From Solirubrobacterales bacterium (GTDB taxonomy: Bacteria > Actinomycetota > Thermoleophilia > Solirubrobacterales > Solirubrobacteraceae): 51,488 bases of DNA. Below the pieces are notes generated by a model. That model had not been told where the DNA came from, made no database searches, and worked only from the letters and a program-made list of their open reading frames with translations. Positions 1-7,604 of the stretch are shown one piece after another; position 1 is the first letter of the stretch; each line of letters starts with the position of its first letter. Position numbers and translations under genes: made by a program. The stretch covers positions 545 through 52,032 of the forward strand of contig PLES01000074.1 in the NCBI GenBank assembly GCA_003137075.1, given 5' to 3'.

Positions 1-218
1 AGCCAGGGGACGGCGACGAAAACCACGGCCAAGCCGAGGTTGGCCATCGTCATGTAGACGACGAAGCCGGCGAACGTGCCGGCCAGCGACACGAGTCCGG
101 CGCGGCGCCCCTGGCTTAAGCTGCGCGAGACCAGGTACATCATGTTCGGCCCAGGGGTCAGCACCATCACGAGGTCCGTCAGCGCGATGCCGACCGCGGC
201 TGAGGTTCCGATCGGCAC
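1..218 (-). CDS. LysE family translocator (5' part only, runs off window start)
   Basis: Reverse strand from GTG at 218 reads VPIGTSAAVGIALTDLVMVLTPGPNMMYLVSRSLSQGRRAGLVSLAGTFAGF...; the TPGPNMMYLVSRSLSQGRRAG motif is typical of LysE/RhtB exporters; RBS-like gagaggag upstream. Confidence 0.85.
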   Translation of the reverse strand, partial: MPIGTSAAVGIALTDLVMVLTPGPNMMYLVSRSLSQGRRAGLVSLAGTFAGFVVYMTMANLGLAVVFVAVPW

Positions 219-300
219 GACTCACTCCTCTCGGAGTTGCAGCAGCGGTACGAGCTGGCGTTGGGGGCGAGGCATCTACGTGGATGCTAAGGTACGGCAA

Positions 301-723
301 ATGATTGGTACTAGCAAACTATTGGCGTTATGCGGAACCTGGATCGGAAGTGAGCAACTGCTGGAGACGGCGTGGACACCGGCCGGGACTGCAGACGGGG
401 AGTTCGCGATCAGCGCCGCGCCCTCCGGCGTGATCGTGATCGACTACGCGGAGACACGCGATGGGTCGACCGCCCTCTCTGGGCACGGTGTCGTCGCGGG
501 CGACGGCTGGTGGTGGTTCGACTCGTATGGCTTCGTGCCCGCCGAGCCGGGAATCGCGCGTTGGGGCCAGGACACTCTCGAGCTGGAGCGGCGCAGCGAA
601 CGCGGCCGCACCGTCATGCGGCTTGGCCTCCGGGGGCAGACGCTCAGCTGCGAGATCGTGAGCGCGGTGCCAGCTGATGCTGAACTCGCGCTGATGCTGA
701 TCGGACGTTACGAGCGCTCCTGA
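301..723 (+). CDS. Hypothetical protein (DUF1579-like, single domain)
   Basis: In-frame ATG at 301 inside ORF 76..723: MIGTSKLLALCGTWIGSEQLLETAW...; 20 bp before next gene. Confidence 0.6.
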   Translation: MIGTSKLLALCGTWIGSEQLLETAWTPAGTADGEFAISAAPSGVIVIDYAETRDGSTALSGHGVVAGDGWWWFDSYGFVPAEPGIARWGQDTLELERRSERGRTVMRLGLRGQTLSCEIVSAVPADAELALMLIGRYERS

Positions 724-742
724 CGCGGAGGTCCGCAAGCTG

Positions 743-1372
743 ATGAACCCCTGGTATGAGGTCCCGCTCGAAGACTATGAGTCGCACATGGCACAGGCGA
801 GCGTCGGCCAGGCGACGATGCTCGCGGACGAGTTTGAGCATGCGGTCCGGGTCAGCCGCCCACGCAGCGTCGCGGTCCTTGGCTGTGCGGGCGGCAACGG
901 CTTCGAGCGGGCCGCTTCCGCGGATGTCCAGCGTCTGGTCGGCATCGATATCAACCAGAGTTATCTGACTAGAGCAGCGGAGCGGTTCACGGCCGAATTC
1001 CCCACGCTGGAACTGCAGTGCCTGGACCTGGGCGGCACGATGCCGTCGATGGCGCCGGTGGACCTCGTATACGGCGGCTTGGTCTTCGAGTATCTGGATG
1101 TGCGGATCGCCCTTGGGAACATTCGCGGGCTAAGCCGGCCAGGGAGCCGACTCGTAGCAGTCCTACAGCAGCCGTCCGCGAGCTTTGGCGCGCTCTCACC
1201 GACCCGGTTCGCCACGCTCGACGAGCTGGCAACGATTTTCACGTATGTCGACGCCGACGATTTCGTCGACGTCGCCAGTGCATATCGGTTTCAGGAACTC
1301 AACAGGCGGGTCGTTTCGCTCGCGTCGGGCAAAGCGTTTTCCGTCGTAACGCTTGTCGCGAATCCGGCCTGA
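743..1372 (+). CDS. Class I SAM-dependent methyltransferase
   Basis: VAVLGCAGGNGFERAASADVQRLVGIDINQSYLTRAAERF matches SAM motif I / post-I pattern; ggaggtc RBS upstream. Confidence 0.85.
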   Translation: MNPWYEVPLEDYESHMAQASVGQATMLADEFEHAVRVSRPRSVAVLGCAGGNGFERAASADVQRLVGIDINQSYLTRAAERFTAEFPTLELQCLDLGGTMPSMAPVDLVYGGLVFEYLDVRIALGNIRGLSRPGSRLVAVLQQPSASFGALSPTRFATLDELATIFTYVDADDFVDVASAYRFQELNRRVVSLASGKAFSVVTLVANPA

Positions 1373-1443
1373 ACGCTCGGCTCTGGCGTCGCGGCCACAT
1401 CTCGCGACGGACTATTCGTGAGGCTCTGGATAGCCTCCCGCGG

Positions 1444-1575
1444 ATGATCGGGAAGGTCGAGGGTTCGTTCGAGTCCTACAGGCGGGTCCTCGCCAAGCGT
1501 GACGTCCGCCTGTTGTTCGGCGGATTGACGATTTCTGCGACGGGTACCTACGCATCCCGCCGCAGCGGTTGCTGA
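1444..1575 (+). pseudogene. Truncated N-terminal fragment of an MFS transporter
   Basis: MIGKVEGSFESYRRVLAKRDVRLLFGGLTISATGTYA resembles actinobacterial MFS N-termini, then breaks into SRRSGC*; no continuation in the other frames. Confidence 0.55.
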
Positions 1576-1638
1576 TGACCGGCTGGCGGAGAGGGACGCG
1601 GTCGGGACCTGGACCTCCGAGGGGTCTATGAACTGAAG

Positions 1639-1650
1639 TCAATCGATTGA
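1639..1650. promoter_or_regulatory. Perfect 12-bp palindrome TCAATCGATTGA in an AT-rich patch upstream of the nitroreductase gene
   Basis: Sequence equals its own reverse complement; lies about 85 bp before the nitroreductase ATG. Confidence 0.4.
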
Positions 1651-1735
1651 TTTGATGAACTTAGATCGATTCGGCGTTTTAAGAAAATGGGTTCGGGTAC
1701 TGCCCCGGCAGCACCCATCACGACTGGGAGGCAAG

Positions 1736-2377
1736 ATGACCCTCGATCTCACCCCTGATGAGCTGCTCTCGACTACCCGCGCGGTGCGGCGCCGGCTCGA
1801 CGTTGACCGACCGGTGGAACGTGCTGTGCTCGAGCAGTGCTTGCGGCTAGCCCAGCAGGCACCGAACAGTCGCAACTCACAGCCATGGCACTTCGTGGTG
1901 GTCACGGATCGAGATCAGGTCGCGCAGGTCGCGGGGGTGTACCAGCGCGCCAAGGCTGGCTTCCTCGAGCGACAGCGTGCCGAGGCCGAAGCGCTTCCGG
2001 CTGGTCCTGAGCGAGACGCCGCGAGCGCGACGTACCAGGGCCGGGTCGAGTTCAGCGAGAAGCTGGCGCGGATGCCCGCATTCATAGTTCCGTGCGTCGA
2101 TGCCTCCACCGATGCGGGAGATGGCACGACACCAGGGCCGTGGGGATCTGTGATCCAAGCGGCCTGGAGCTTCATGCTCGCTGCGCGTGCTCGTGGTCTT
2201 GGCACAGTCTGGACGACGATCACGCCGTTTCAGTCCGAGCTCGCCGAGATCATCGGCATTCCGCATCCTGACGTGCTGCAGGCCGCGTTGATCCCGGTCG
2301 CCTACACCAAGGGAACGAAGTTCCTGCCGGGGCCGCGCCCGCCGCTGGAAACCTTCGTGCACTGGGACCGCTGGTAG
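1736..2377 (+). CDS. Nitroreductase family protein
   Basis: MTLDLTPDELLSTTRAVRRRLD...LAQQAPNSRNSQPWHFVVVTD...GLGTVWTTIT; RBS gggaggc before ATG 1736. Confidence 0.9.
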   Translation: MTLDLTPDELLSTTRAVRRRLDVDRPVERAVLEQCLRLAQQAPNSRNSQPWHFVVVTDRDQVAQVAGVYQRAKAGFLERQRAEAEALPAGPERDAASATYQGRVEFSEKLARMPAFIVPCVDASTDAGDGTTPGPWGSVIQAAWSFMLAARARGLGTVWTTITPFQSELAEIIGIPHPDVLQAALIPVAYTKGTKFLPGPRPPLETFVHWDRW

Positions 2378-2511
2378 CGACCGGGTCAACTCGCGCTCGT
2401 CGGCTCACGCGGTTTGAGCGCTTTAGTAGCCGAACAGGTCTCGCTCTACGCTGAGGTGATGGGTCTTCTACATAGACGCCAACCGACCGGGGGACTGGGC
2501 GGTGATGTGGG

Positions 2512-3252
2512 ATGACGCCTGACGGGCCTGGCCAGCAGCCCTTGGATAGTTTGCCGGCTGCGGTCTCCACGCGTCCAGTCCGCATGGGTCGGCGGGTGTT
2601 TCTGGGTATGGTTGCGCTCGGTGCGGGGGGTGTGGTCTTTGGCTCCGGGGTGCAGAAGATCATTGGGAGCGCGCTTGGGTCGGGGCTCGGCGGCCTTTTA
2701 CCCGGCGGCGATCGCTTTCGGATCTACACGATCACGGGATCGTTTCCCGTGATCTCTCGGGAGAAGTACCAGTTGCAGGTGACCGGCTTGGTAGACCGTC
2801 CGCTCGGTCTCAGCCTGGATGACATCGAGGCGATGCCGAGCACCAAACTCGTGAAAAACTTTCAGTGCGTCACTGGGTGGCGGGTTCCGGAAGTCCATTG
2901 GGAGGGCGTCAGGCTGTCCGATGTGCTCGACGCGGCGGGAGTGCAGTCCAGTGCCGGAGGGGTTGAGTTCGACTCCTACGACGGGGCTGATACTGAGAGT
3001 CTCACGCTTTACCAGGCTCGTCTTCCTGACGTGATCGTCGCCTATCGCATGCTCGGCGCCCCCGTCACGACTGCGCATGGTGGGCCGGTGCGGCTGTACG
3101 TCGCGCCGATGTACGGCTACAAGTCGCTCAAGTGGCTGCGGTCGATTCGTGTGGTTGAGCAGGCCGAGCCGGGCTATTGGGAGAAGAACGGCTACCCCGT
3201 TGATGCGTGGATCGGTGGGACCGAGGAGAGTGGCAATCAATCGGCCGGCTGA
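2512..3252 (+). CDS. Molybdopterin-dependent oxidoreductase (sulfite oxidase / YedY-like), Tat-type N-terminus
   Basis: MGRRVFLGMVALGAGG twin-arginine-like leader; VKNFQCVTGWRVPEVHWEGVRLSDVLDAAGV and APVTTAHGGPVRLYVAPMYGYKSLKWL are typical of the SUOX molybdopterin fold. Confidence 0.9.
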   Translation: MTPDGPGQQPLDSLPAAVSTRPVRMGRRVFLGMVALGAGGVVFGSGVQKIIGSALGSGLGGLLPGGDRFRIYTITGSFPVISREKYQLQVTGLVDRPLGLSLDDIEAMPSTKLVKNFQCVTGWRVPEVHWEGVRLSDVLDAAGVQSSAGGVEFDSYDGADTESLTLYQARLPDVIVAYRMLGAPVTTAHGGPVRLYVAPMYGYKSLKWLRSIRVVEQAEPGYWEKNGYPVDAWIGGTEESGNQSAG

Positions 3253-3934
3253 CCAGCGCACCGGGCTTCGCTCAGACTCGAACCCGGGCGACGGACGCCT
3301 GCTGCGATTTGACCGCGTTGAGCGAGCCGCGCACTGGATCAACGCGCTGCTCTTCGCGATCCTCATGGTGACGGCGTTGCCTCTTTACTTCACGGGGGTG
3401 GAGGCGCTCGTGGGCCGCCGGGAGCTGATCGTCCAGATCCACACGTGGTCTGGGATCGCGCTCCCGGTGCCGCTCCTGATCTCGCTCGCTGGCTCCTGGG
3501 GCGCGCGGTTCCGTCGCGATGTACGCCGGTTCAACGTTTGGATGTCAGAAGAGACCCGCTGGTTGCGAGGGCTCGGGCGAGAACGGCTCCCCGAACTCGA
3601 CAAGTTCAACCCAGGGCAGAAGCTGAACGCCATCTTCATTGGCGGTTCGATCGCCGTGATGCTCGGGTCCGGGATCGTCTTGAAGTGGTTCCGGTTCTTT
3701 CCGCTCGACTGGCGGACCGGGGCGACCTTCGTCCATGACGTGCTCGCAGCAGCGATCTTCGTCGTGGTCTTCGGACACATCGCCTTCGCCGTGACCCATC
3801 GCGACGCGCTGCGATCGATGTTCAAAGGCTGGGTCACGGAGTCGTGGGCGGCTCGTCACGCCCCACGCTGGCTGCAGGAGGAGAAGGCAGCAGGGAGCGC
3901 ATCGGACTCGACGTCTCCCGAGAAGCTGACCTAA
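3230..3934 (+). CDS. Cytochrome b/b6 (b561-like) membrane subunit, probable partner of the upstream molybdoenzyme
   Basis: GTG at 3230 overlaps upstream gene; RFDRVERAAHWINALLFAILMVTALPLYFTG...IHTWSGIALPVPLLISL...AAIFVVVFGHIAFAVTH: TM helices with haem-ligand-type histidines. Confidence 0.85.
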   Translation: MAINRPADQRTGLRSDSNPGDGRLLRFDRVERAAHWINALLFAILMVTALPLYFTGVEALVGRRELIVQIHTWSGIALPVPLLISLAGSWGARFRRDVRRFNVWMSEETRWLRGLGRERLPELDKFNPGQKLNAIFIGGSIAVMLGSGIVLKWFRFFPLDWRTGATFVHDVLAAAIFVVVFGHIAFAVTHRDALRSMFKGWVTESWAARHAPRWLQEEKAAGSASDSTSPEKLT

Positions 3935-3941
3935 CGTCAGG

Positions 3942-4170
3942 TGTTGGCGAGCGCCGGCCGGGCGGCACCGAGGTAGCTGCCGGCGAATCCGCTGGCTCCC
4001 ATGAACGCGCCGACTGCCTGGTCGGGGTTATCGCGCCGCCATGTCTGAGCTGCAGGACGTGGTAGGTGGTGATCCCCGCGACTGAGGTCAGGAACGTCGC
4101 GACGAGTGTCGCCGGGACGAGTGTGGCCCGGGTGCGACCTCGTTGGCGCTGAACCCGGCGGCCATCAAGC
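3942..4170 (-). pseudogene. Frameshifted C-terminal remnant of a sulfite exporter TauE/SafE family protein
   Basis: Reverse strand reads ATLVPATLVATFLTSVAGITTYHVLQLRHGGAITP then, in a second frame, DQAVGAFMGASGFAGSYLGAARPALANT*; together they resemble the TauE/SafE C-terminal repeat. Confidence 0.65.
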
Positions 4171-4183
4171 AGGCTCCACGAAA

Positions 4184-4477
4184 TTGAGCCCTCTGACTGA
4201 AAACGCACCTCCGGTGTTTCGCGCTGAATGGGAGCGCACCGCTCTGGCCCGTGCCGTGGCCATCGCCATCGTTCGGTATCGAGGCGAGCACAGTCTCTCG
4301 CAGCGCGGGCTTGCTCAGCTGGTCGGCATCAGTCAGCCGCAGATCGCCCGCCTGGAGCCGGGGGAGTGCAACCCTCGCATGGAGACGCTGATGCGGCTCT
4401 CCTCCCGCCTCGGGCTGGAGTTCAAGATCGATATCCGACCTGAGGTTGAGCCCGAGCTGGTCGTATCCGCAGCGTGA
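4184..4477 (+). CDS. XRE-family helix-turn-helix protein (antitoxin-like), start uncertain
   Basis: ALARAVAIAIVRYRGEHSLSQRGLAQLVGISQPQIARLEPGECNPRMETLMRLSSRLGLEFKIDI is a classic HTH_3/XRE fold; TTG at 4184 is in frame. Confidence 0.75.
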   Translation: MSPLTENAPPVFRAEWERTALARAVAIAIVRYRGEHSLSQRGLAQLVGISQPQIARLEPGECNPRMETLMRLSSRLGLEFKIDIRPEVEPELVVSAA

Positions 4478-4646
4478 GCGGGCCCCAGCGCAGAAGGCAT
4501 TGCGCGGCTGGTCAGTCGGCGCTCAGCAGATCGCCGATCGCTTCTTGAGCACTGGGCCGAGGATGAGGCCGGCCCGACCGGGATCGTCGGCGTGGCACGC
4601 ACGTGACAGATGATCTGGGTCGCGCGGTCCACGGACTCGGTCAGCG

Positions 4647-5069
4647 CTATCGCCGTTGGCTCTTGAGCGCCGTCGGCCAGCTGCGCGGGCGGCGGAGTGT
4701 GGCGAGCAGTGTTGGGAGCGGGTCGGAGTAGGAGCGGCGGGTGGTGATCTTGCCGTCTTGGATCGTGAATTGGTCGCAGACTTGGAAGCTGAGGGGTTTG
4801 CGGCCGAGCGTGGTTGTGCAGTCGGATTCGATGTAGACGTGGTTGGCGTCGACAGCTGTCGTGTGCGGGATGGCGGTCAGGTCTGGGAGCAGCGTGAATA
4901 GGCGGCGGAAGAGGCGCTCGATCTCGGCGTGGCCGTGAGCGGCTGGGAACATCGGTTGCGTGAAGGTGGCGTCGGGGTGGATCAGCGGCAGGAAGTAATC
5001 GAGGAACGGCTGGGGTTTGGGGAGCGTCCAGCCTTCGGTGAACAGTCGCGGGAATTCTTCTGGTGTCAT
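4647..5069 (-). CDS. SnoaL-like / NTF2-fold protein
   Basis: MTPEEFPRLFTEGWTLPKPQPFLDYFLPLIHPDATFTQPMFPAAHGHAEIERLFRRLFTLLPDL...VCDQFTIQDGKITTRRSYSDPLPTLLAT. Confidence 0.8.
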   Translation of the reverse strand: MTPEEFPRLFTEGWTLPKPQPFLDYFLPLIHPDATFTQPMFPAAHGHAEIERLFRRLFTLLPDLTAIPHTTAVDANHVYIESDCTTTLGRKPLSFQVCDQFTIQDGKITTRRSYSDPLPTLLATLRRPRSWPTALKSQRR

Positions 5070-5604
5070 TCGGTGGGTGCGGGGTCGAGGAAGTCGGTGA
5101 TCGGCTCGGCGAGCGCTTGGGGTTGGTCGCAGGGGATGAAGGTGCCGGACTCCTGGACGATCCTCAACAGGCCCTGTGGGAATGCGTTCGCCAGCCGCTC
5201 GCCGAGTGACGCTGGGAAGAGGCGGTCCTGCCCTGCCCATACGACGAGGACTCGGCGAGTACGAGCTGTGCGACGACTCCGCCGCTGTCGTTTCCGATCA
5301 GCACCGCAGTGGAAAGCGCGAGCGCGTCGAGGACCTCCATTACGAGACGCGCGAGGCGTGGCGGCGAGAGATTGGCGCCGGATCGCATCGGCTCGCTGTG
5401 CGCGCCGAACGGCCAGTCGACCGTGATGCATCGGTGCCGCTCACCAAGCGTCGCGACCACGCCGTCCCATGCGTTCGGACCGGTGAGGAGGCCTTGTAGG
5501 AACAGCAGTCGGGGGCGAGCGTCGTCGCGTCCTTTATCCCAGTAGCGGATCGATCCTATCGTCGTCTCCAAGTGCGCAAGACCAGTGGTCACTGACCGAC
5601 TCAT
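5066..5604 (-). pseudogene. Alpha/beta hydrolase with internal deletion and frameshift
   Basis: N-terminal frame MSRSVTTGLAHLETTIGSIRYW...NDSGGVVAQLVLAE and C-terminal frame RVLVVWAGQDRLFPASLGERLANAFPQ...PQALAEPITDFLDPAPTE* lie in different frames; total about 180 codons versus about 280 expected. Confidence 0.75.
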
Positions 5605-5618
5605 AGTCGGTGACTATG
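5595..5618. promoter_or_regulatory. Overlapping perfect inverted repeats between divergent hydrolase and tetR genes (probable TetR operator)
   Basis: ACCGACT-CAT-AGTCGGT (5595-5611) and CATAGTC-GGT-GACTATG (5602-5618), both perfect 7-bp arms with 3-nt centres, spanning the 26-bp divergent intergenic region. Confidence 0.75.
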
Positions 5619-5630
5619 CTCTAGGTCGAG

Positions 5631-6239
5631 ATGGCTGTCAAGGGCCGCCGTGAGGAATACAAGGAGCTGACCCGCGCCGCGATCCTGGAAGCGGCCGCCG
5701 AGCAGTTCTCTGAACGGGGCTTCAGCACGACGACGATTGACCAGGTGGCCCGCACCGCGAGGGTCAGCAAGGGCGCCGTCTACCATCACTTCGCCGACAA
5801 GGCGGAGCTGTTCGAAGCCGTGTTCCGCGACCGCCAGCAGCACCTGCTCGCGAGTGTCGCGACCGCGGCCGCAGGTCGCGCCGACCCCTGGGAACAGCTT
5901 GACGCAGCCTTGGCGGCGTACGTCGACGGCACGGTCGCAGACAACGTGCACCGATCCCTGCTCCAGCAGGCGCCGGCCGCGCTCGGTGCTGAACGCTGCC
6001 GCCAGATCGACCAGCAGCTTGGGCTGCCCGTGCTACTCGCGGCACTAGACACCCTTCACCGGACCGGAGAGCTCGCCCCCCAGCCAACAGAGATGCTCGC
6101 CCGTCTGTTGTTCAGCGCGCTCTGCGAGGCCGCGATGACGGCTGGCGCCGACTCGCAACCTTCCCGCGGGCGACGCCAAGCCGCCGCCGCTCTCCGAGCA
6201 ATCACGGCCGGCCTTCGCCGCCAACCACCAGCCGGATGA
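5631..6239 (+). CDS. TetR/AcrR family transcriptional regulator
   Basis: LTRAAILEAAAEQFSERGFSTTTIDQVARTARVSKGAVYHHFADKAELFEAVF is the TetR N-terminal HTH. Confidence 0.95.
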   Translation: MAVKGRREEYKELTRAAILEAAAEQFSERGFSTTTIDQVARTARVSKGAVYHHFADKAELFEAVFRDRQQHLLASVATAAAGRADPWEQLDAALAAYVDGTVADNVHRSLLQQAPAALGAERCRQIDQQLGLPVLLAALDTLHRTGELAPQPTEMLARLLFSALCEAAMTAGADSQPSRGRRQAAAALRAITAGLRRQPPAG

Positions 6240-6279
6240 CGAACTTCTGAGCACTTGGTGCTTTCACCACGCGCCGACG

Positions 6280-6410
6280 GCTGACCGCCGCCACGGCGGT
6301 GGCGACCAGCGGCAGCGCCAGCGGCGTGCCAAAGTGGCGCCGCGCGGGCAACGAACGCGCCGACCAACCGGCCCTGCATCCGTGGCGGCACGGGCATCTC
6401 GGAACGACCC
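6280..6410 (-). pseudogene. Possible eroded C-terminal MFS transporter remnant
   Basis: Reverse strand MPVPPRMQGRLVGAFVA then, frameshifted, ARRHFGTPLALPLVATAVAAVSRRR; resembles the PxRxxGRxxGAF loop and last TM helix of MFS proteins. Confidence 0.4.
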
Positions 6411-6582
6411 TTCACAGACCCCCTCCGCGCGCAAAGCCCGTATCCAGACAGGCGCGTGGCAGACAGATGAACGTCGCCTGTTGGAGCACCGCGCGGGACG
6501 CAGCAGGCGATCAGGGGCGCTCCCGAGCCTCGGGGACTGGAACAAACTTGGAACAAAACCGCTCTTGCCTCTCATGTCCGGC

Positions 6583-6615
6583 AAAAGAAAAAGTCCCGCG
6601 TGTTAGCGGGACTTT
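6583..6615 (-). terminator. Rho-independent terminator downstream of tRNA-Pro
   Basis: AAAGTCCCGC-GTGTTA-GCGGGACTTT (10-bp perfect stem, 6590-6615), followed on the minus strand by TTCTTTTGCC. Confidence 0.8.
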
Positions 6616-6622
6616 CACTCAA

Positions 6623-6696
6623 TCGGGGAGACAGGATTTGAACCTGCGGCCGCCCGGCCCCCAGCCGGGTGCGCTACCAGACTGCGCCACTCCCCG
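6623..6696 (-). tRNA. tRNA-Pro (anticodon GGG)
   Basis: Reverse strand CGGGGAGTGGCGCAGTCTGGTAGCGCACCCGGCTGGGGGCCGGGCGGCCGCAGGTTCAAATCCTGTCTCCCCGA; acceptor CGGGGAG/CTCCCCG, loop CTGGGGG, T-arm GGTTCAAATCC. Confidence 0.95.
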
Positions 6697-6786
6697 TGGT
6701 CGGTCGATGATAACCCGCTTGCTGCGACTCGCGAGGCCCGCCATTGAAGGCGGTGCTCCAGCGCGACTGGCCCGCGGCCGATAATC

Positions 6787-7572
6787 GTGGTCATGGCTAT
6801 CGAGTGCGACCGGCGTGATGAGGCGACGGCTTACGTGTTGGGCGAGCTCGAGGGCACCGCGTTGGCCGAGTTCAAGCTTCACCTGCGCGGGTGCGCAGCC
6901 TGCGCCGAGGAGGTGGAGCTGCTCGAGTCAGCGGCAGAGGCAGTGCCGCTGCTTGCGACACGTCAGACGCCCCGTGAGCAGGAGCCGGTGAGTGAGCGAT
7001 CGAACGCAGCCTTCAAGCTTCAGCAGGCCACCGATCCGTTGCCGCGGCTGCGTGCGATCGCCGGCGGCGGCGGTGAGGACGGCGATGACGACGGTCGCGA
7101 GGCCCGCTACGACAAACCACGCCCCAAGCGTCGCCGCAGCGGCCGCATCCCAACCTCGGTGACGATCACGGTCGCTGCGCTCCTGGTGGTCGCGATGATG
7201 ACCTACATCCTCACCCGCGAGTCCAACTCGATCGCCTACATCCGCGCCGAAGCGGGATGGAAGGGCGGCGGGGCGGTGGTGAAGATTCAGGGCACCCGAG
7301 CAGAGCTGCTGGTCGCCGACATGCCGGCGCCGCCCAGCGGTGGCTACTACGAGGTGTGGCTGCGCTACAAGCACAGCTCGCATCTCACGGCCACGAACGC
7401 CAAGGTCGGCCTCAACATTCAGGGTGAGGCAGGCGTCGGGATCCCGGCCGACATCCAGAACGCGATCGTGCTGGCGGTCTACGAAGAGCGAAAGCACGGT
7501 CCGAGAACCACCAACTCCGGTGCTGTGATCGTCGCTGACCTGCGCCCCTACACCGAAACCACCGGCGCTTAG
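6787..7572 (+). CDS. ZAS-type anti-sigma factor with RskA-like C-terminal domain
   Basis: HLRGCAACAEEVE gives the HxxxCxxC zinc motif; single TM TSVTITVAALLVVAMMTYILT; C-terminal GGYYEVWLRY...IPADIQNAIVLAVYEE. Confidence 0.85.
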   Translation: MVMAIECDRRDEATAYVLGELEGTALAEFKLHLRGCAACAEEVELLESAAEAVPLLATRQTPREQEPVSERSNAAFKLQQATDPLPRLRAIAGGGGEDGDDDGREARYDKPRPKRRRSGRIPTSVTITVAALLVVAMMTYILTRESNSIAYIRAEAGWKGGGAVVKIQGTRAELLVADMPAPPSGGYYEVWLRYKHSSHLTATNAKVGLNIQGEAGVGIPADIQNAIVLAVYEERKHGPRTTNSGAVIVADLRPYTETTGA

Positions 7573-7604
7573 CTGCCCAACAGGGAGCCGGGCGCGACCA
7601 GTAA

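Noticed and set aside
4184-4646. Toxin-antitoxin module
   Set aside because: The HTH protein is antitoxin-like, but no toxin-like ORF is found on either side.
6619-6882. 87-aa minus ORF ending GVAQSGSAPGWGPGGRRFKSCLPD
   Set aside because: Well-known spurious translation through a tRNA-Pro gene.
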